Assembly: GCA_016714565.1 (NCBI GenBank)
Contig: JADKDM010000023.1
Coordinates: 31,888 to 95,887 of the forward strand
DNA: 64,000 bases
Reading direction: 5' to 3'
From: Candidatus Villigracilis propinquus
Lineage (GTDB): Bacteria > Chloroflexota > Anaerolineae > Anaerolineales > Villigracilaceae
How positions within the stretch are numbered: the stretch's first letter is position 1; each line of letters begins with the position of its first letter. A model generated the notes under the pieces. It was given only the letters and a program-made list of their open reading frames with translations. It had not been told where the DNA came from and ran no database searches. Shown one piece after another: positions 17,438 through 25,693 of the stretch. The translations under genes were made by a program, and so were the position numbers.

Positions 17438-17658
17438 CTTGTTCAGGCCAGTTTGTGTTGAGGTACCCGCCGAACTGCGGCGGGGAAATAAGACAGTTCG
17501 TATTGTACCCGTACTTTCTTTTTTTGTTAACAAGTAAAGCCGATTATGAGGTATATATGTCTGGCAGGTAAGAATCATTGGGGCTAATGTTGTCTTTTGA
17601 AGTATTCACAAAAGGAATTCAGCTGCTTTTTGATAGGCTGTTCATTTATGGAGAGAAT

Positions 17659-17997
17659 ATGAAACTTGCCATCAAACATTATGGCATCATTATTAGTACT
17701 CTGATTACTGCCTACCTGCATATTTCTCTTTACCCGGATTTTAGCTTTACATTGAACGGGTTTGGTTACATTGGCTTGCTGTTTGCTTATTTTTTACCGA
17801 TCGCTTTTCTGCAAGATAAGGAAATTCATTTAATCCTCTGGTGGGGACTTGTAATTTACACCATCGCTACCATTATATTATGGGTGTTTATTGGCGATAT
17901 GCATTTTGTGGCGGGAACATCCAGTGCAACCGGCTATTACGCCAAAGCCGCCGAGATAGTGCTGCTTGCATTCCTGTGGGCTGATAAGCCCAAGTAA
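17659..17997 (+). CDS. small four-helix membrane protein, tandem copy 1
   Basis: A 112-residue protein with four hydrophobic segments (about 7-27, 34-54, 60-82, 92-108). GGAGAG precedes the ATG at 17659. It is about two-thirds identical by eye to the next protein: both share KHYGII, TLNG.GYIGLL.AYFLPI and GYYAKA.E...LA.LWADKPK. The two genes are 34 bases apart and are clearly a tandem duplication. The family is unknown to me. Confidence 0.8.
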   Translation: MKLAIKHYGIIISTLITAYLHISLYPDFSFTLNGFGYIGLLFAYFLPIAFLQDKEIHLILWWGLVIYTIATIILWVFIGDMHFVAGTSSATGYYAKAAEIVLLAFLWADKPK

Positions 17998-18031
17998 CAG
18001 GAGTGCTTTTTTATTGTTAAAGGAGAAAAAC

Positions 18032-18364
18032 ATGAATCTCAGTCTTAAGCACTACGGCATTATCCTTGGGGGCGTGCTCGCGGCCTACTTCCACCTTATT
18101 CTCTTCCCAGATATTGGCTTTACCCTAAATGGGCTGGGATACATCGGTTTGCTGGGCGCTTACTTTCTGCCGATCCCATTCTTTCAACAACGGCATAAAA
18201 TGGTCTGGTGGGGATTGGTCGGCTACACCCTGTTGACCATTGTCTTGTGGGCGATTATGGGGAACAAGCAATTCGTGGCAGGTACAACCAGCGCCATTGG
18301 GTACTACGCCAAGGCCGTTGAAGTATTTATGCTGGCTTGTTTGTGGGCAGACAAGCCGAAATAA
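18032..18364 (+). CDS. small four-helix membrane protein, tandem copy 2
   Basis: A 110-residue paralogue of the preceding protein, with the same four hydrophobic segments and the same C-terminal LWADKPK. AAAGGAG lies 6 bases before the ATG at 18032. The main differences are in the loop after the second helix (QQRHKM here, QDKEIHL in the first copy). Both are probably on one transcript. Function unknown. Confidence 0.82.
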   Translation: MNLSLKHYGIILGGVLAAYFHLILFPDIGFTLNGLGYIGLLGAYFLPIPFFQQRHKMVWWGLVGYTLLTIVLWAIMGNKQFVAGTTSAIGYYAKAVEVFMLACLWADKPK

Positions 18365-18379
18365 TTTATTGGATATTCG

Positions 18380-18407
18380 TTGAAGCAAACGTTTTTATTG
18401 GTATATT
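18380..18407 (+). promoter_or_regulatory. sigma-70-type promoter, probably leaderless transcript
   Basis: TTGAAG (18380-18385), a 16-base spacer and TATATT (18402-18407). The ATG at 18414 is six bases beyond the -10 box and there is no ribosome site, so transcription should start at or next to the start codon. Confidence 0.65.
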
Positions 18408-18413
18408 GTGGCC

Positions 18414-18779
18414 ATGGAATGGAATATCAAATATAGTTTGGATGAGCATCTCATCTATGTGAAAACAAAAGGAATACTAACTGTAGAATCCGCGAATTTG
18501 ATGGTAGAGGATATCGTCAAAGCCGCCGCCTGCCATCAATGTGACAACCAGATCGTGGATCACCGTGAGACTACTTTTGCTTTACAGCTTTTTGAGTATT
18601 ACGAGCGCCCCGAAGTAAACTCGAAGATCGGTATTTCACCCAGGTGGAACATTGCCATGATATTCAAAGAGTTGACCAGTAATACTCTTTTTATGGAGAC
18701 GGTCTTCCGAAACCGCGGATATAACTTTTGTCAGTTTGATGATATTGGTAAAGCGAGGAAATGGGTTCTGAGCCAATAA
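18414..18779 (+). CDS. STAS/SpoIIAA-like small protein
   Basis: A 121-residue soluble protein with the alternating strand/helix pattern of the STAS-like family found in many environmental bacteria: an N-terminal beta hairpin (EWNIKYSLDEHLIYVKTKG), a helix beginning TVESANLMVEDI, a central DHRETTF strand and a C-terminal RNRGYNFCQFDDIGKARKWVL. Such proteins are often encoded near signalling genes; no phosphorylatable serine can be assigned here. The ATG at 18414 is chosen from promoter spacing. A hairpin terminator follows directly. Confidence 0.65.
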   Translation: MEWNIKYSLDEHLIYVKTKGILTVESANLMVEDIVKAAACHQCDNQIVDHRETTFALQLFEYYERPEVNSKIGISPRWNIAMIFKELTSNTLFMETVFRNRGYNFCQFDDIGKARKWVLSQ

Positions 18780-18782
18780 AAA

Positions 18783-18812
18783 AACGAAGGCGTTACGCCT
18801 TCGTTTTTTTAT
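18783..18812. terminator. bidirectional terminator
   Basis: AACGAAGGCG and CGCCTTCGTT arms with a 3-base loop, A-run on the left and T-run on the right. It serves the STAS-like gene and overlaps the end of the convergent DinB gene. Confidence 0.85.
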
Positions 18813-19366
18813 TGGCTTGTGCGGGCCAGCCTGCGCATGGCTGCCATCTGACGGAGGTGGTCCACTTCATGCGCCAGCATGAGCAGAACCCAGGTTTTGT
18901 AATTGCAGACACCAAAAGTGGTGTTGACTTCCGTCTTCTCCGGTTCATGTGAATTGCGTGTTTGCCCAAGCACGACCTGAATGCGTTCCGTGGCGGCATT
19001 CAGACTCACACGCAGGTCTTTGATCGAAATATTCTGTTTTGCGCCTTCGCCAAATCCTCGGGCGGCCTCCACCACGTGGGGCAACTGGCTTGTGGAAATA
19101 TCCAGCAATTTATTGTGATAAAAACCCTGCGTGTAGATCAGATGCGTTATCGATTCGCTGATCGACCAGAATGGATGCACAGATGAGGAAAAAGCCACTT
19201 GGTCATCTGTCAACTCTTCCAGAATTTCGCGCGTTCGTTCACGGGTTTGAAAAAAGGTCTCGATGAACTCATCCAACGGGTAACGGGAAGAAGCCTCCAG
19301 CCAGGAGATGTCCTTCGTAAAAGCAGACAGGATCAAAGGAGTCAGAGCGTCTGAAGATATCATCAA
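18809..19366 (-). CDS. DinB family protein
   Basis: A 185-residue four-helix protein of the DinB/YfiT-like superfamily. The pattern is typical: a helix with RERTREILEEL, the SISESITHLIYT helix carrying the first His, and a C-terminal LAHEVDHLRQM with the H-x3-H pair that usually binds a divalent metal. Family members include thiol-dependent S-transferases and damage-induced proteins of unknown activity. Start at 19366 or one codon downstream. A TAAAAT box 8 bases upstream of the start may be its promoter. Confidence 0.82.
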   Translation of the reverse strand: MMISSDALTPLILSAFTKDISWLEASSRYPLDEFIETFFQTRERTREILEELTDDQVAFSSSVHPFWSISESITHLIYTQGFYHNKLLDISTSQLPHVVEAARGFGEGAKQNISIKDLRVSLNAATERIQVVLGQTRNSHEPEKTEVNTTFGVCNYKTWVLLMLAHEVDHLRQMAAMRRLARTSQ

Positions 19367-19458
19367 TAGGAATTTTATCCTATTTCAAACATCCCAAATA
19401 TGGGAACTTTTTTGACGGCGTCGTCGTTTCATATTTGCTTTAGAGAATAGAGGTAAAA

Positions 19459-20415
19459 ATGAAACTATCAACCAACACAATTATTGCTTTTTTCGGTACT
19501 TTAATAGTAGGCATGCTCGCGCTTATTACAGTAGGCGTATTAGCCATGCCCATCCTTCAAGCGGATCAACCTGAGCCGATGGATACACAGGCCACACTTC
19601 AAGCGATGGTAACGCAGACGGTATTTGCATTGACACAAAATGCCCCGACACAAACCCCGCCTCCTCCCACGCTGACGGCTGTTCCGGTTACGAATACGCC
19701 TGTTCCCACTTCCACGCCGATTCCCCCCGTAACGTATTGTGACTGGGTGGCCTTCGTCAAAGATGTCAACTTCCCTGATGGCTCTGTGGTTGCGCCCGGC
19801 GAGACCTTCACAAAAATCTGGCGCTTGAAGAACCGCGGCACCTGCACATGGACATCTGACTATATGCTCGTCTTTACCAGCGGCACGCAAATGGGCAGCA
19901 CTACCGCAGTCCGTTTACCCGGAACTGTTCTACCCGGGCAAAACGTGGATGTTTCTGTAACGCTCACTGCGCCCACAGGTTCTGGCCCGTACACCAGCAA
20001 TTGGATGCTGCGCAATCCGTCCGGTGCGCTCTTTGGAATGGGTGACAAAGCCAACGTCGCTTTCTATGTGGATGTTCAGGTGAAGCAGCCTGTCACGGAC
20101 TTGCCGCACGGCACAGTTACCGGCAGCCTGTGCTACCCGAGCGAATTCAATCCGCCAATGACGTTGTACTTCGAGAGACTCGACACTGCAGACAGGATAC
20201 AATTCTCAATGGTGGAAGCCCAGAATACCTACAGTGTTTTACTTCCCAAAGGCTACTACTATGTGTACGCATGGGCGCCAAACTACAACCTGGAAGGCGC
20301 GTATGCAAACCCAACCACGAACCTGATGATCCCCGTCTTTGTCTCCGGCGGGCAGACCACAAGCGCCATCGATTTGTGTAACTGGAGCCCATATCCACAC
20401 GGGCGTGGGAAATAA
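19459..20415 (+). CDS. membrane-anchored protein with NBR1-type Ig domain
   Basis: A 318-residue protein. An N-terminal membrane anchor (about 8-33) is followed by a Thr/Pro-rich linker and an NBR1-type Ig domain (about 93-210; GETFTKIWRLKNRGTCTW, LPGQNVDVSVTLTAP). The C-terminal third (about 218-318) is another beta-sandwich, perhaps a carboxypeptidase-regulatory-like fold (GTVTGSLCYPSE, YYVYAWAPNY). It shares the Ig module with the CAP lipoprotein at 8267. Likely exposed on the cell surface; binding partner unknown. The ribosome site is weak (GAGGTAAAA). Confidence 0.83.
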   Translation: MKLSTNTIIAFFGTLIVGMLALITVGVLAMPILQADQPEPMDTQATLQAMVTQTVFALTQNAPTQTPPPPTLTAVPVTNTPVPTSTPIPPVTYCDWVAFVKDVNFPDGSVVAPGETFTKIWRLKNRGTCTWTSDYMLVFTSGTQMGSTTAVRLPGTVLPGQNVDVSVTLTAPTGSGPYTSNWMLRNPSGALFGMGDKANVAFYVDVQVKQPVTDLPHGTVTGSLCYPSEFNPPMTLYFERLDTADRIQFSMVEAQNTYSVLLPKGYYYVYAWAPNYNLEGAYANPTTNLMIPVFVSGGQTTSAIDLCNWSPYPHGRGK

Positions 20416-20435
20416 CAGCTACATACTGTAATAGC

Positions 20436-20478
20436 AAAAAAGCCTTCCGAGTCGTAATTTGACTCGGAAGGCTTTTTT
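20436..20478 (+). terminator. strong rho-independent terminator
   Basis: AAAAAAGCCTTCCGAGTC and GACTCGGAAGGCTTTTTT, 18 bases perfectly paired around a 7-base loop. Confidence 0.9.
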
Positions 20479-20492
20479 ATGAAAATGCCAAA

Positions 20493-20501
20493 TGCTATAA
20501 T
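20493..20501 (+). promoter_or_regulatory. extended -10 promoter of the acetyltransferase gene
   Basis: TGCTATAAT: a TG extension and a perfect TATAAT, 30 bases before the ATG at 20532, leaving room for the AAAGGAA ribosome site at 20518-20524. Confidence 0.7.
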
Positions 20502-20531
20502 TTCTTATCCCTGTTGGAAAGGAATTTACAA

Positions 20532-21431
20532 ATGACTATTATCTACCGCACAGGCACAGTAGAAGATTCTCTCCCCGTATTCAAAGTGTTCCTCAAATCC
20601 ATTATGGATTATAGCGAGCGCATGAACGTGATGGCGATCACAGGCGGGAATGACCCTGAAAAACTGGCGTTGATCTGGGAAGGACGCAAACAGTTGTTTG
20701 ACTTCCTCGCCAGAACCGCGTCCCAGTTTTGGCTGGCGGAAGAGGATGGCGAGATATTGGGATATGCACGCTCCATTGAGCATGATGGACATCAGGAGTT
20801 GACCGAATTCTTCGTATCTCCGAACCAGCAATCGGCGGGGGTGGGAGGCGAGTTGTTATCGCGTGCCTTTGCGGATAACGGCGCACAGTATCGCACCATC
20901 ATCGCTACATTGGATGAACGTGCCTTGTATCGTTACATGAAAATGGGCGTGCGTGGACGTTTTATGTTCAAGTATTTTTATCGCAAAGCTGAAAAGGTGC
21001 ATGTGCAAACCGATCTCAAGATCGAACGCATGGACCTACCCGCGCACCTTGAACAAATGAACCAAATTGATAAAGATCTGGTCAATCACACACGCAAAGA
21101 TATTCATGAATGGCTTGTTTCTGTGCGTGAGGGATTTGTATGCAAACGCGGAGACGATATTGTCGGGTACGGTTATGTTGGCGCCAACCACGGGCCGTTC
21201 GCTGTGCTGGACGAAAATGATTTCCCCGCTGTGCTTGCCCACGCTGAAAGTTTGACCGCTGAAAAAGGGGAGGAATTCGGTGCAGCGGTGCCCCTCGTGA
21301 ACAAAAAGGCAATTGAATATTTCATAGAGCACAAATACAAGATCGATACGTTCTCTGCGCTTTTTATGAGCAACGTGCCATTTGGAAAGTTTGAAAATTA
21401 CTTGTGCTTTGCGCCGGAATTCTTTTTGTGA
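20532..21431 (+). CDS. GNAT family acetyltransferase, two-domain
   Basis: A 299-residue protein. Residues 1-140 form a GNAT fold, with FWLAEEDGEILGYARSIEH as strands beta2-beta4 and SPNQQSAGVGGELLSRAF as the acetyl-CoA loop (a Q-x-x-G-x-G variant). The second half (about 150-290) has a shorter GNAT-like pattern, and the whole resembles duplicated-GNAT proteins. Substrate unknown. AAAGGAA lies 8 bases from the ATG. It has its own promoter and ends in a terminator shared with the convergent gene. Confidence 0.85.
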   Translation: MTIIYRTGTVEDSLPVFKVFLKSIMDYSERMNVMAITGGNDPEKLALIWEGRKQLFDFLARTASQFWLAEEDGEILGYARSIEHDGHQELTEFFVSPNQQSAGVGGELLSRAFADNGAQYRTIIATLDERALYRYMKMGVRGRFMFKYFYRKAEKVHVQTDLKIERMDLPAHLEQMNQIDKDLVNHTRKDIHEWLVSVREGFVCKRGDDIVGYGYVGANHGPFAVLDENDFPAVLAHAESLTAEKGEEFGAAVPLVNKKAIEYFIEHKYKIDTFSALFMSNVPFGKFENYLCFAPEFFL

Positions 21432-21465
21432 CATTTCATAAATTAATCCGCGCAAAAGATAAATC

Positions 21466-21495
21466 AAAAGGCGACTCAGCCGAGTCGCCTTTTTG
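21466..21495. terminator. bidirectional terminator
   Basis: AAAAGGCGACTC and GAGTCGCCTTTTT around a four-base loop between convergent genes. Confidence 0.88.
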
Positions 21496-22773
21496 TTACT
21501 TCATCATTCTTGCAGCTTTGCGGCCGATCTCCACCGCAAAGTTCGTGCCTCTGTCCCAAGGATAGACTTGACTCATCGATGCAAAATACAAGCCTTCGAT
21601 CGGGGTTTGAATATCGGGGATATTCTTTGAATGTCCAACGAGCGGAACAGGCTGCGCGTAATTTGTTTTGTGTACCCAAATTTTGTTGATCCACTCGCGC
21701 TTGAATTCGGGGTTGAATTTTTGGAAGGCGGGAATAAACCGCTCAAGCAATTCATCATCGCTCATTGAAAAATATTCGTGGCCCAGTTCCAGATAATCAC
21801 CCGCGTACACAATGCGGTCGCCGCCAAAATTTTCGCTCGAAACAAAATTCGTGTGCTCCACCAGCGCGAGGAACGGATAGCCTTCCTCCTTCGGCACATT
21901 GAACCAGTAATAGCCATCCTTCGAAATCGAGTGTTTCAGCGAGAGCGTCATCACCACCGCGCCCATCGACTTCAAATCCAGCAGGCCCTTCAAATAATTT
22001 TCAGGGAGATCGGGACATAACTTTGCCATCAGATTCGGTGACGTAGTGACCAATACCTTATCGAAGGATTCACCGTCCACGCTCAAACCTGCGGACGCCT
22101 GATCCTGCTTAATGGACTTGATACTAGCTCCAAGCCGAATCTCCACACCCAATGCGCGCAGCTTCTCCGCGAACAAGTCTGCAAAGTTTTGAAAGCCGCC
22201 TTCGAAGGTGCCGAGGCGGGTGGTGCGAGCGTGCATGCGCGCCCACATCCACGCCATGTTGACATCTTTGTAGTACGAAGCAAATTTACCGATCAGCAGC
22301 GGCTGCCACATCTGCTCGTAGACTTGTTTGCCCGCGTATTTCAACATCCACTCATGGGCAGTGACCTTTTCCAGTGCGCGCCAATTATTTGTGAGGCGCA
22401 GGAACAAGCCAACGAAGCCGAAGCGGATCTTGTTCAATCCCCAGCCGAGGCCGGGGAAGCGCAGCGCGTTGAGGATCGAGTCAAAGGGATACCATTTCTT
22501 TTTGTAATACATCACCGTCAGTGGACGGGGGAATTGCACCTTGTCTTCCAATCCCAGCTCGCGGATCAAGCCCAGCATTTCGCTGTCTGACTGGAACCAG
22601 TGGTGATAGAACTTCTCCACAGACCACTTCCAATGCGGTTCCTTGAAACCGCTGGCCAGCCCGCCTGCATATGTTGCGGATTCAAAAATGGTGACATCAT
22701 GCCCCGCTTTTTTTAGATCCCATGCGGCAACCATGCCGCTGTACCCTGCTCCAATAATTGCTATTTTCAACAT
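21496..22773 (-). CDS. FAD-dependent amine-oxidase-like oxidoreductase
   Basis: A 425-residue enzyme with an N-terminal dinucleotide-binding motif (IIGAGYSGMVAAWDLKKAG, residues 6-24) and the following acidic FES strand end and GG doublet (YAGGLASGF) that bind FAD. The C-terminal LYFASMSQVYPWDRGTNFAVEIG closes the FAD site. The overall pattern is that of protoporphyrinogen-oxidase/UDP-galactopyranose-mutase-like enzymes that act on sugars or polyprenyl compounds. No transmembrane segment. The start has TGGAG 7 bases upstream. Downstream of the response regulator gene by 30 bases, so the two may be co-transcribed. Confidence 0.85.
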   Translation of the reverse strand: MLKIAIIGAGYSGMVAAWDLKKAGHDVTIFESATYAGGLASGFKEPHWKWSVEKFYHHWFQSDSEMLGLIRELGLEDKVQFPRPLTVMYYKKKWYPFDSILNALRFPGLGWGLNKIRFGFVGLFLRLTNNWRALEKVTAHEWMLKYAGKQVYEQMWQPLLIGKFASYYKDVNMAWMWARMHARTTRLGTFEGGFQNFADLFAEKLRALGVEIRLGASIKSIKQDQASAGLSVDGESFDKVLVTTSPNLMAKLCPDLPENYLKGLLDLKSMGAVVMTLSLKHSISKDGYYWFNVPKEEGYPFLALVEHTNFVSSENFGGDRIVYAGDYLELGHEYFSMSDDELLERFIPAFQKFNPEFKREWINKIWVHKTNYAQPVPLVGHSKNIPDIQTPIEGLYFASMSQVYPWDRGTNFAVEIGRKAARMMK

Positions 22774-22803
22774 GCACTCCAGATTTTAGAAATTGAAATA
22801 ACG

Positions 22804-23463
22804 TTACTTGCCGTTGTTTATTTTTTGTTCCAGCCTTGCCGCAAGAGATTTGAGCTTGCCCCATTCCCAGCGGACAGCGTACATCATTGCCAATGATTCG
22901 AGCCAGCGCACATCGCATTGCGGGTCTTCGGCCAAACGCTCGAAGATCTGCGTGGCTTCATCGTCTGTGCGGCCTTCTTTCAGGTATTGATTGGCTAATT
23001 GCTTGAGATACGCAATGTTGTTCAGGTTTTCGTGATGGGATTTCGCGATCTTTTGGCGGGTTTCCCACATCAATATGGTTACTCGTTTGATGGCCGCTTC
23101 CAGTTCCTCGGTGGTAAACGGTTTGACCAGATACTCCTGAATACCCATGGAAGTTGCAGCTTTCACGGTTGTTGGATCATTTTCCGCGGATATGATGATG
23201 CAGCCTGTGCCGGGGTATTCCTCAATGATGTGTTTGTAAGCCGTCAATCCATCCATGGCGGGCATGTTGATGTCCAAAATGACAATGTCTGGGTGGTATT
23301 CTTTTGTCATCTCAACCGCCTGCACACCATTGGACGCGATGGCCGTCACTTCCACATTGTCCATTGTGGCGATCATCAGGCGGGTGTTTCGGCGTGTTTC
23401 ATGGACATCATCAGCGATGAGGATGCGTAATTTTTCTTTTTTGGATACAGCATTTTGAGTCAT
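22804..23463 (-). CDS. response regulator with helical C-terminal domain
   Basis: A 219-residue regulator. The receiver (about 11-133) is intact: acidic pair ADD, phosphoacceptor in VILDINMPAMDG, Thr/Ser in IIISAE and the conserved Lys in YLVKPF. The C-terminal part (about 140-219) is helical with a TPR-like spacing (YLKQLANQYLKEGRTDDEA) and no DNA-binding motif, so output is likely by protein-protein interaction. TATACT about 26 bases upstream of the start is a promoter candidate. No kinase is adjacent. Confidence 0.88.
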   Translation of the reverse strand: MTQNAVSKKEKLRILIADDVHETRRNTRLMIATMDNVEVTAIASNGVQAVEMTKEYHPDIVILDINMPAMDGLTAYKHIIEEYPGTGCIIISAENDPTTVKAATSMGIQEYLVKPFTTEELEAAIKRVTILMWETRQKIAKSHHENLNNIAYLKQLANQYLKEGRTDDEATQIFERLAEDPQCDVRWLESLAMMYAVRWEWGKLKSLAARLEQKINNGK

Positions 23464-23519
23464 TTATATGCCTCGCGGGCGATATTTAAGTATAACTCAG
23501 GCCTGTTTGGAAAAACTAA

Positions 23520-24524
23520 CTACTCTGTTGTTTCATCCCTCAACGCATCGTTCCATTTGATGCCTTCGCGTGCGAGATAATACGCGCCCAAAATGGTAAT
23601 GGGAAGCCAGAGAGCGACGTGCAAAGTGAGTGTGTATCCAGCCGCTGTGGCCTGGTCTACGCCGTAGGCTGTCAATACTGCGATGCCCGGAGCGTCGAAG
23701 GTGCCGATGTAGCCGGGGGCAGATGGGATGGTGGTGGCAAGGTTGACGATGCCGTTCATCAGCATCAACGCAAAGAATGAGACGTTGAAATTGAAGGCGT
23801 GCATCACGAACCAGTATTTGCCCGTCTCCAACAGCCAGATGATGACCGAAGTAAAGAAGACCATCAACACGTTAAAGGGAGAGCGCAGCGAAGCGAGTCC
23901 ATCCAAAAATTTGTTCATGATGCCGGTGATCTTTTCGTGCAGGCGTTTTGGGGTCAATCGCTCGATCACCCACAGACCGATCTTTGAAGTGGTTTGCGGG
24001 AACATGGCGGCGAGCAAAAAGACTGCCAGCGCACCGAGAAAGACTCCCGTGCCGTAGATCGCCACTTGTTGGATATTGCCAACGAAGCCGGATGCGCCGG
24101 TGAGCTTTGCCAACTCTGATAAATTGACGAACACGAAAGCCAGCATCACCACGCCGTCGAAGATACGCTCCACGATGATGGTAGCGAGAGATGCGGAGAC
24201 AGGCACGCCTTCTTTGCGTTTCAAAATTATGGCACGTAGCACTTCTCCCGCGCGGGCGGGGTAGATGTTATTGCCCATGTAGCCAATGGTGGTGATGGGG
24301 AACATGGTCTTTGTGGGGATCTTTTTGATGGGGCCAAGCAGATAATGCCAGCGCCATGCCCGAATCCACACGCCGATGAAGTAGACGCCGATGCCGGGGA
24401 TGAGCCAGATGAAGTTCGCTTTTTGTACCGCGTTCCAGAATTCTTCCAGCTTTAGGCCGCGCAGGGCGAGCCAGATAAATAGGATGCTGATGAGCACCCC
24501 GAGCCAAAATTGCCATTTTTTCAT
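23520..24524 (-). CDS. lysylphosphatidylglycerol synthase TM-region (YbhN-like) flippase protein
   Basis: A 334-residue integral membrane protein with eight or so helices. Family features are RAWRWHYLL after the second helix, the GNNIYPARAGEVLRAIILKR segment with its conserved Arg and Glu, and a TTIPSAPGYIGTFDA loop in the C-terminal half. Relatives are the membrane domain of MprF and YbhN/AglD, linked to movement of lipids or polyprenyl glycans. The ATG at 24524 is chosen because the longer reading frame adds sequence encoded by a repeat array and a palindrome. A TACAAT box ends 8 bases before this ATG. Confidence 0.87.
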   Translation of the reverse strand: MKKWQFWLGVLISILFIWLALRGLKLEEFWNAVQKANFIWLIPGIGVYFIGVWIRAWRWHYLLGPIKKIPTKTMFPITTIGYMGNNIYPARAGEVLRAIILKRKEGVPVSASLATIIVERIFDGVVMLAFVFVNLSELAKLTGASGFVGNIQQVAIYGTGVFLGALAVFLLAAMFPQTTSKIGLWVIERLTPKRLHEKITGIMNKFLDGLASLRSPFNVLMVFFTSVIIWLLETGKYWFVMHAFNFNVSFFALMLMNGIVNLATTIPSAPGYIGTFDAPGIAVLTAYGVDQATAAGYTLTLHVALWLPITILGAYYLAREGIKWNDALRDETTE

Positions 24525-24555
24525 AGTGGCTGATTGTACCAAAAGAGCAAAAGGT

Positions 24556-24583
24556 TGAATGAGGAAGGATGAGGGATGAATTT
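24556..24583. repeat. heptamer repeat array (TGAATGA unit)
   Basis: TGAATGA, GGAAGGA, TGAGGGA, TGAATTT; degenerate units upstream of the flippase-like gene. Confidence 0.5.
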
Positions 24584-24596
24584 GGTAATCAGGAAA

Positions 24597-24650
24597 CGTC
24601 CCGAAGGTTTCCTTGAAGGACATCGTTGAGTTGCTCAAACCTTCGGGACG
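24597..24650. repeat. inverted repeat
   Basis: Perfect 14-base arms CGTCCCGAAGGTTT and AAACCTTCGGGACG separated by 26 bases, in the divergent space between the flippase-like gene and YitT. The lack of a T-tract argues against a terminator. Confidence 0.6.
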
Positions 24651-24711
24651 GTGTATTGCCAGCCCCAAGTTATTGAAATGATACTAGGAAAATATAAAAT
24701 ATTGCTTCGGC

Positions 24712-24717
24712 TATAAT
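24712..24717 (+). promoter_or_regulatory. -10 box of the YitT gene
   Basis: Perfect TATAAT 27 bases before the ATG. A second possibility lies just upstream: TTGAAA (24673-24678), a 16-base spacer and TAAAAT (24695-24700). Confidence 0.55.
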
Positions 24718-24744
24718 GAATTAAATAAATTCAGAAGGAAAATT

Positions 24745-25629
24745 ATGAAAAAATATTGGCCCTCCATTCGCGATTATCTTTTGATCATCGGTTCCAGCTT
24801 AATACAGGCTGTAAGTCTTCGTCTATTCTTTATCCCTGCAAATCTCGCCTCGGGCGGGGTGAGCGGTATTTCACAGTTGATCAACCACTTCACGGGCTGG
24901 CCCATCGGTTTGATGGTGTTGATCGGTAATGTGCCGCTCTTTCTTTTGGGCTGGCGGTATCTCGGCGGGGTTAAGTTTGCCATGCGTACGGCAGTTGCCA
25001 TTGTTACTTATTCTCTGTTCACTGACCTGCTTTTGAAAATTCCATCTTTTATTTCTTATTCCCAAATCCTCATTGATGATTTGAGCGGTGACATTTTCCT
25101 CAATTCGTTATACGGCGCGATCTTCAGCGGTATCGGCTATGGGATGGTGTATCGTGCGCGCGGCACGAGCGGCGGTTCGGATATTCTGGCACGCATCCTC
25201 AATCACTGGCGCGGAATTTCCATGACCCAAAGTTACCTGATCGTGGATACGGCTGTCATCCTTTCGGCTGGATTTATCTTTGGCTGGAAGGCAGCTTTGT
25301 ATGCGATGATCACGTTGTATGTCAGCGGGCTTGTCTCTGAGACGGTGCTCGAAGGCGGCGGGACAGTCCGCACGGCGATGATCATAACGGCGAGACCGGA
25401 AGAAGTATCCAACCGTGTGATCGCAGAAATGGAGCGCGGCGTAACGTATCTGGAAGGCAAAGGTGGATACACTGGCAGTTCTCGTCCCGTTCTGTATTGC
25501 GTGGTCAACCGCGCGGAGGTGGCGTATCTCAAAGCCATCGTACATGAAAGCGACCCCGAAGCCTTTATGGTCATCGGGGTCGCGCATGAGGCGTTGGGGG
25601 AAGGGTTTAAGCCGTTAAAAGGGAGATGA
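24745..25629 (+). CDS. YitT family membrane protein
   Basis: A 294-residue protein with five or six N-terminal membrane segments (about 10-200) and a C-terminal cytoplasmic DUF2179 domain (about 205-290, with TAMIITARPEEVSNRVIAEM and GVTYLEGKGGYTG). The membrane part has the family's FFIPANLASGGVSGIS and RGTSGGSDILARIL motifs. The family is widespread in Firmicutes and Chloroflexota; transport is assumed but substrates are not established. AGAAGGA is the ribosome site. A terminator follows. Confidence 0.93.
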   Translation: MKKYWPSIRDYLLIIGSSLIQAVSLRLFFIPANLASGGVSGISQLINHFTGWPIGLMVLIGNVPLFLLGWRYLGGVKFAMRTAVAIVTYSLFTDLLLKIPSFISYSQILIDDLSGDIFLNSLYGAIFSGIGYGMVYRARGTSGGSDILARILNHWRGISMTQSYLIVDTAVILSAGFIFGWKAALYAMITLYVSGLVSETVLEGGGTVRTAMIITARPEEVSNRVIAEMERGVTYLEGKGGYTGSSRPVLYCVVNRAEVAYLKAIVHESDPEAFMVIGVAHEALGEGFKPLKGR

Positions 25630-25632
25630 GTG

Positions 25633-25671
25633 AAAGCCCTTCAAGTTTCTTGCTTTGGAGGGCTTTTTTTA
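25633..25671 (+). terminator. terminator after YitT
   Basis: AAAGCCCT and AGGGCTTT arms with an 18-base loop, followed by further T. Confidence 0.7.
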
Positions 25672-25693
25672 ATTACCAATACTTTTACTATCT

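Noticed and set aside
24597..24650. Inverted repeat as a terminator
   Set aside because: The loop is 26 bases and no T-tract follows; both neighbouring genes are transcribed away from it.
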